Positions 12,688 to 14,154 of a stretch of 14,154 nucleotides of DNA are shown piece after piece. This DNA comes from JBFWIL01 sp050256015 (lineage in GTDB: Bacteria > Bacteroidota > Bacteroidia > Bacteroidales > Prolixibacteraceae). Position 1 is the stretch's first letter. Each line of letters begins with the position of its first letter. Under the pieces are notes generated by a model. It was not told where the DNA came from, ran no database searches, and was given only the letters and a program-made list of their open reading frames with translations. A program made the position numbers and the translations under genes. Location of the stretch: assembly GCA_050256015.1 (NCBI GenBank), contig JBFWIL010000045.1:1-14154 (forward strand), given 5' to 3'.

Positions 12688-12727
12688 AAAAACCGGCAGC
12701 TGCGAAAGCCGAAAATCATTCTGCCGG
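12688..12727 (-). terminator. Intrinsic terminator of dxs
   Basis: On the minus strand CCGGCAG (12727-12721) pairs with CTGCCGG (12699-12693) around a 21-base loop and is followed at once by TTTTT (12692-12688). It lies five bases after the dxs stop codon, so it should separate dxs from the DUF177-rpmF operon. Confidence 0.75.
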
Positions 12728-12731
12728 AAGA

Positions 12732-14154
12732 TCACTTGTCGCGAAGCATTTTTAAAGCCGCCCCGGCGATTCCCTGTTCGTCGAAGCCGCAGAGACGAAT
12801 CAGCTCTTCCTGTGTTCCGTGTTCGATGAACCGGTCGGGTACCCCCAGTCGCAGCACTTCTGCCCGGTAGTGCTGTTCCGTCATGAATTCCAGCACGGCC
12901 GAGCCGAATCCTCCCCGGATCACCCCGTCTTCCACGGTCATGACCAGCGGGTATTCCCGGAAAACCTCATGAAGCAGCTCATCGTCCAGGGGCCTGACAA
13001 AGCGCATATCGTAATGGGCCACTTTTTGGTCCTGTTTCCGGAGCCGTTCCACGGCGCGCTGAACCCGGATGCCTGCCGTGCCTATGCTCAGGATGGCCAG
13101 CTGCCTGCCCGGGCAAAGCCGGCGTCCGCGGCCTATCTCCAGCCGTTCGAACGGTTTGTGCCAGGCTGTTGTATTTCCGCAGCCCCGGGGGTAACGTATG
13201 GCGAAAGGACCGGTGTCTTTAAGCTGGGCGGTATACATAAGGTTACGCAGTTCCGTTGCATCCATGGGAGCCGCCACGGTCATGTCGGGGATGCTGCGGA
13301 GAAAAGCAAGGTCGAACACCCCGTGGTGGGTCGGTCCGTCGGCACCTACCAGTCCGGCGCGGTCCAGACAGAAGACCACCTGCAGCTTTTGCAGGGCCAC
13401 GTCGTGGATAATCTGGTCGTAGGCACGTTGCATAAAGGAGGAGTAGATGTTGCAGAAGGGCAGCAGTCCCCTGCTGGCCAGTCCGGCGGAGAAGGTTACC
13501 GCATGCTCTTCTGCAATGCCCACGTCGAAGGTCCGCTCTGGCATTTGTTCCATCATGAGGCTCATCGAACATCCGCTTGGCATGGCCGGGGTTACCCCAA
13601 CGATCCGTTTGTTATGCCGGGCCAGTTCCATCAGGGTATGCCCGAACACGTCCTGGAAGCGGGGACATTGGTGTTCTTCCGCTCCCGTGTCCATACGTTT
13701 TCCCGTCTCCTTGTCGAACAGGCCCGGCGCATGGAAAACCGTCTGATTCAGTTCCGCTTGTTTAAAGCCCTTACCTTTTTTTGTGAGCACGTGCAGCAGT
13801 TTGGGCCCGGGGATGTGGCGCAGGTCTTGCAGCACTTTGCTTAGATATTTCACGTTGTGTCCGTCTACCGGACCGAAATAACGTATACCCAGGCTCTCGA
13901 AGAGGTTTGACTCGCGCAGCAGGGCCGTTTTCAGGGCGTTTTCCGTTTTTTGTACCAGCCGTCTGGCTTTCGGACCGAACCCATTCAGTTTACCCAGTCC
14001 CTCCCATATTTCTTTTTTCAGCCGGTTGTAGGGTTTGGAGGTCGATATGTTGAGCAGATAATTGCTCACGCCGCCCACATTGGGGTCAATAGCCATATTG
14101 TTGTCGTTCAGGATGATGAGCAGGTCGGTGTTTTTTGTTCCCGCGTTGTTCAGT
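12732..14154 (-). CDS. dxs: 1-deoxy-D-xylulose-5-phosphate synthase, N-terminus outside window
   Basis: First enzyme of the MEP isoprenoid pathway: thiamine-diphosphate-dependent condensation of pyruvate with glyceraldehyde 3-phosphate. About 473 residues are visible; the frame runs off the right edge, so the first 150 or so residues, including most of the first thiamine-diphosphate domain, are missing. The visible part opens with LNNAGTKNTDLLIILNDNNM, where the NDNNM segment belongs to the cofactor/Mg2+ domain. Counting from the Met at 14096, YFGPVDGHN is at 73-81, the catalytic-glutamate motif DVGIAEEHAVTFSAG at 191-205, DRAGLVGADGPTHHG at 245-259 and the C-terminal transketolase domain from about 330 to 454. 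The stop is followed at five bases by an intrinsic terminator. It appears intact and is the last gene of its transcript. The ATG at 14096 is internal and not the true start. Confidence 0.97.
   Translation of the reverse strand, partial: LNNAGTKNTDLLIILNDNNMAIDPNVGGVSNYLLNISTSKPYNRLKKEIWEGLGKLNGFGPKARRLVQKTENALKTALLRESNLFESLGIRYFGPVDGHNVKYLSKVLQDLRHIPGPKLLHVLTKKGKGFKQAELNQTVFHAPGLFDKETGKRMDTGAEEHQCPRFQDVFGHTLMELARHNKRIVGVTPAMPSGCSMSLMMEQMPERTFDVGIAEEHAVTFSAGLASRGLLPFCNIYSSFMQRAYDQIIHDVALQKLQVVFCLDRAGLVGADGPTHHGVFDLAFLRSIPDMTVAAPMDATELRNLMYTAQLKDTGPFAIRYPRGCGNTTAWHKPFERLEIGRGRRLCPGRQLAILSIGTAGIRVQRAVERLRKQDQKVAHYDMRFVRPLDDELLHEVFREYPLVMTVEDGVIRGGFGSAVLEFMTEQHYRAEVLRLGVPDRFIEHGTQEELIRLCGFDEQGIAGAALKMLRDK

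Noticed and set aside
12480..12719. 80-codon N-terminal extension of the DUF177 protein
   Set aside because: It would run over the -7/-33 promoter and the dxs terminator; the family N terminus begins at the ATG at 12479.
12819..13844. 341-codon plus-strand frame opposite dxs
   Set aside because: It is the antisense shadow of dxs; the long length follows from dxs codon usage, and no protein family features are seen.
1..14154. Defence, mobile-element, CRISPR or secondary-metabolite system
   Set aside because: Every substantial coding region belongs to a core housekeeping family or known domain; no integrase, transposase, direct repeat array, tRNA attachment site or compositional break was seen.

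Overview
The window is a stretch of ordinary core-genome DNA from a member of the Bacteroidota, most likely the Bacteroidales or a close relative. The evidence is the gene order rplM-rpsI-rpsB-tsf, the ATP synthase cluster that starts with a bactofilin gene and has no beta or epsilon subunit next to it, the long N-terminal extension on ATP synthase subunit a, the c-subunit sequence, and promoters of the TTTG-N19-20-TAnnTTTG type used by the primary sigma factor of this phylum. Start codons are generally not preceded by Shine-Dalgarno sequences, which also fits. No rRNA, tRNA, CRISPR array, insertion sequence, prophage or other mobile element was seen.

Layout. Positions 1-345 (+) hold the C-terminal end of a DUF2807 beta-helix protein, overlapping convergently with a DNA-3-methyladenine glycosylase gene (332-853, -). 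From 1057 to 3731 (+) lies a translation operon, rplM-rpsI-rpsB-tsf, with a consensus promoter at 959-989, a structured rpsB leader and a double stem-loop end at 3743-3806. That end is shared with the convergent ATP synthase operon (9769 down to 3813, -): bactofilin, a four-helix membrane protein, atpB, atpE, atpF, atpH, atpA, atpG. It is driven by a consensus promoter at 9788-9819. Upstream of it on the same strand are a MaoC/NodN-type dehydratase and fabH (9894-11406), a 343-base gap without a gene, then rpmF and its DUF177 (YceD-like) partner (11750-12479) with their own promoter. Finally comes the 3' two thirds of dxs (12732 to the window end, -) with an intrinsic terminator at 12688-12727.

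How the genes work together. The first operon makes two 50S/30S assembly-stage proteins (L13, S9), the last-assembled 30S protein S2 and the elongation factor that recharges EF-Tu. The second makes the whole Fo sector plus the alpha, gamma and delta subunits of F1; the catalytic beta subunit must be encoded elsewhere. DUF177-rpmF and fabH form the widespread ribosome/fatty-acid junction, here without plsX between them. dxs feeds isoprenoid synthesis.

I did not find a new defence, mobile or biosynthetic system. The most useful second-look items are RNA-level: a possible pseudoknot leader before rpsB, a strong 15-bp hairpin between atpE and atpF, and an inverted repeat lying on the -7 box and start codon of the bactofilin/ATP synthase operon.
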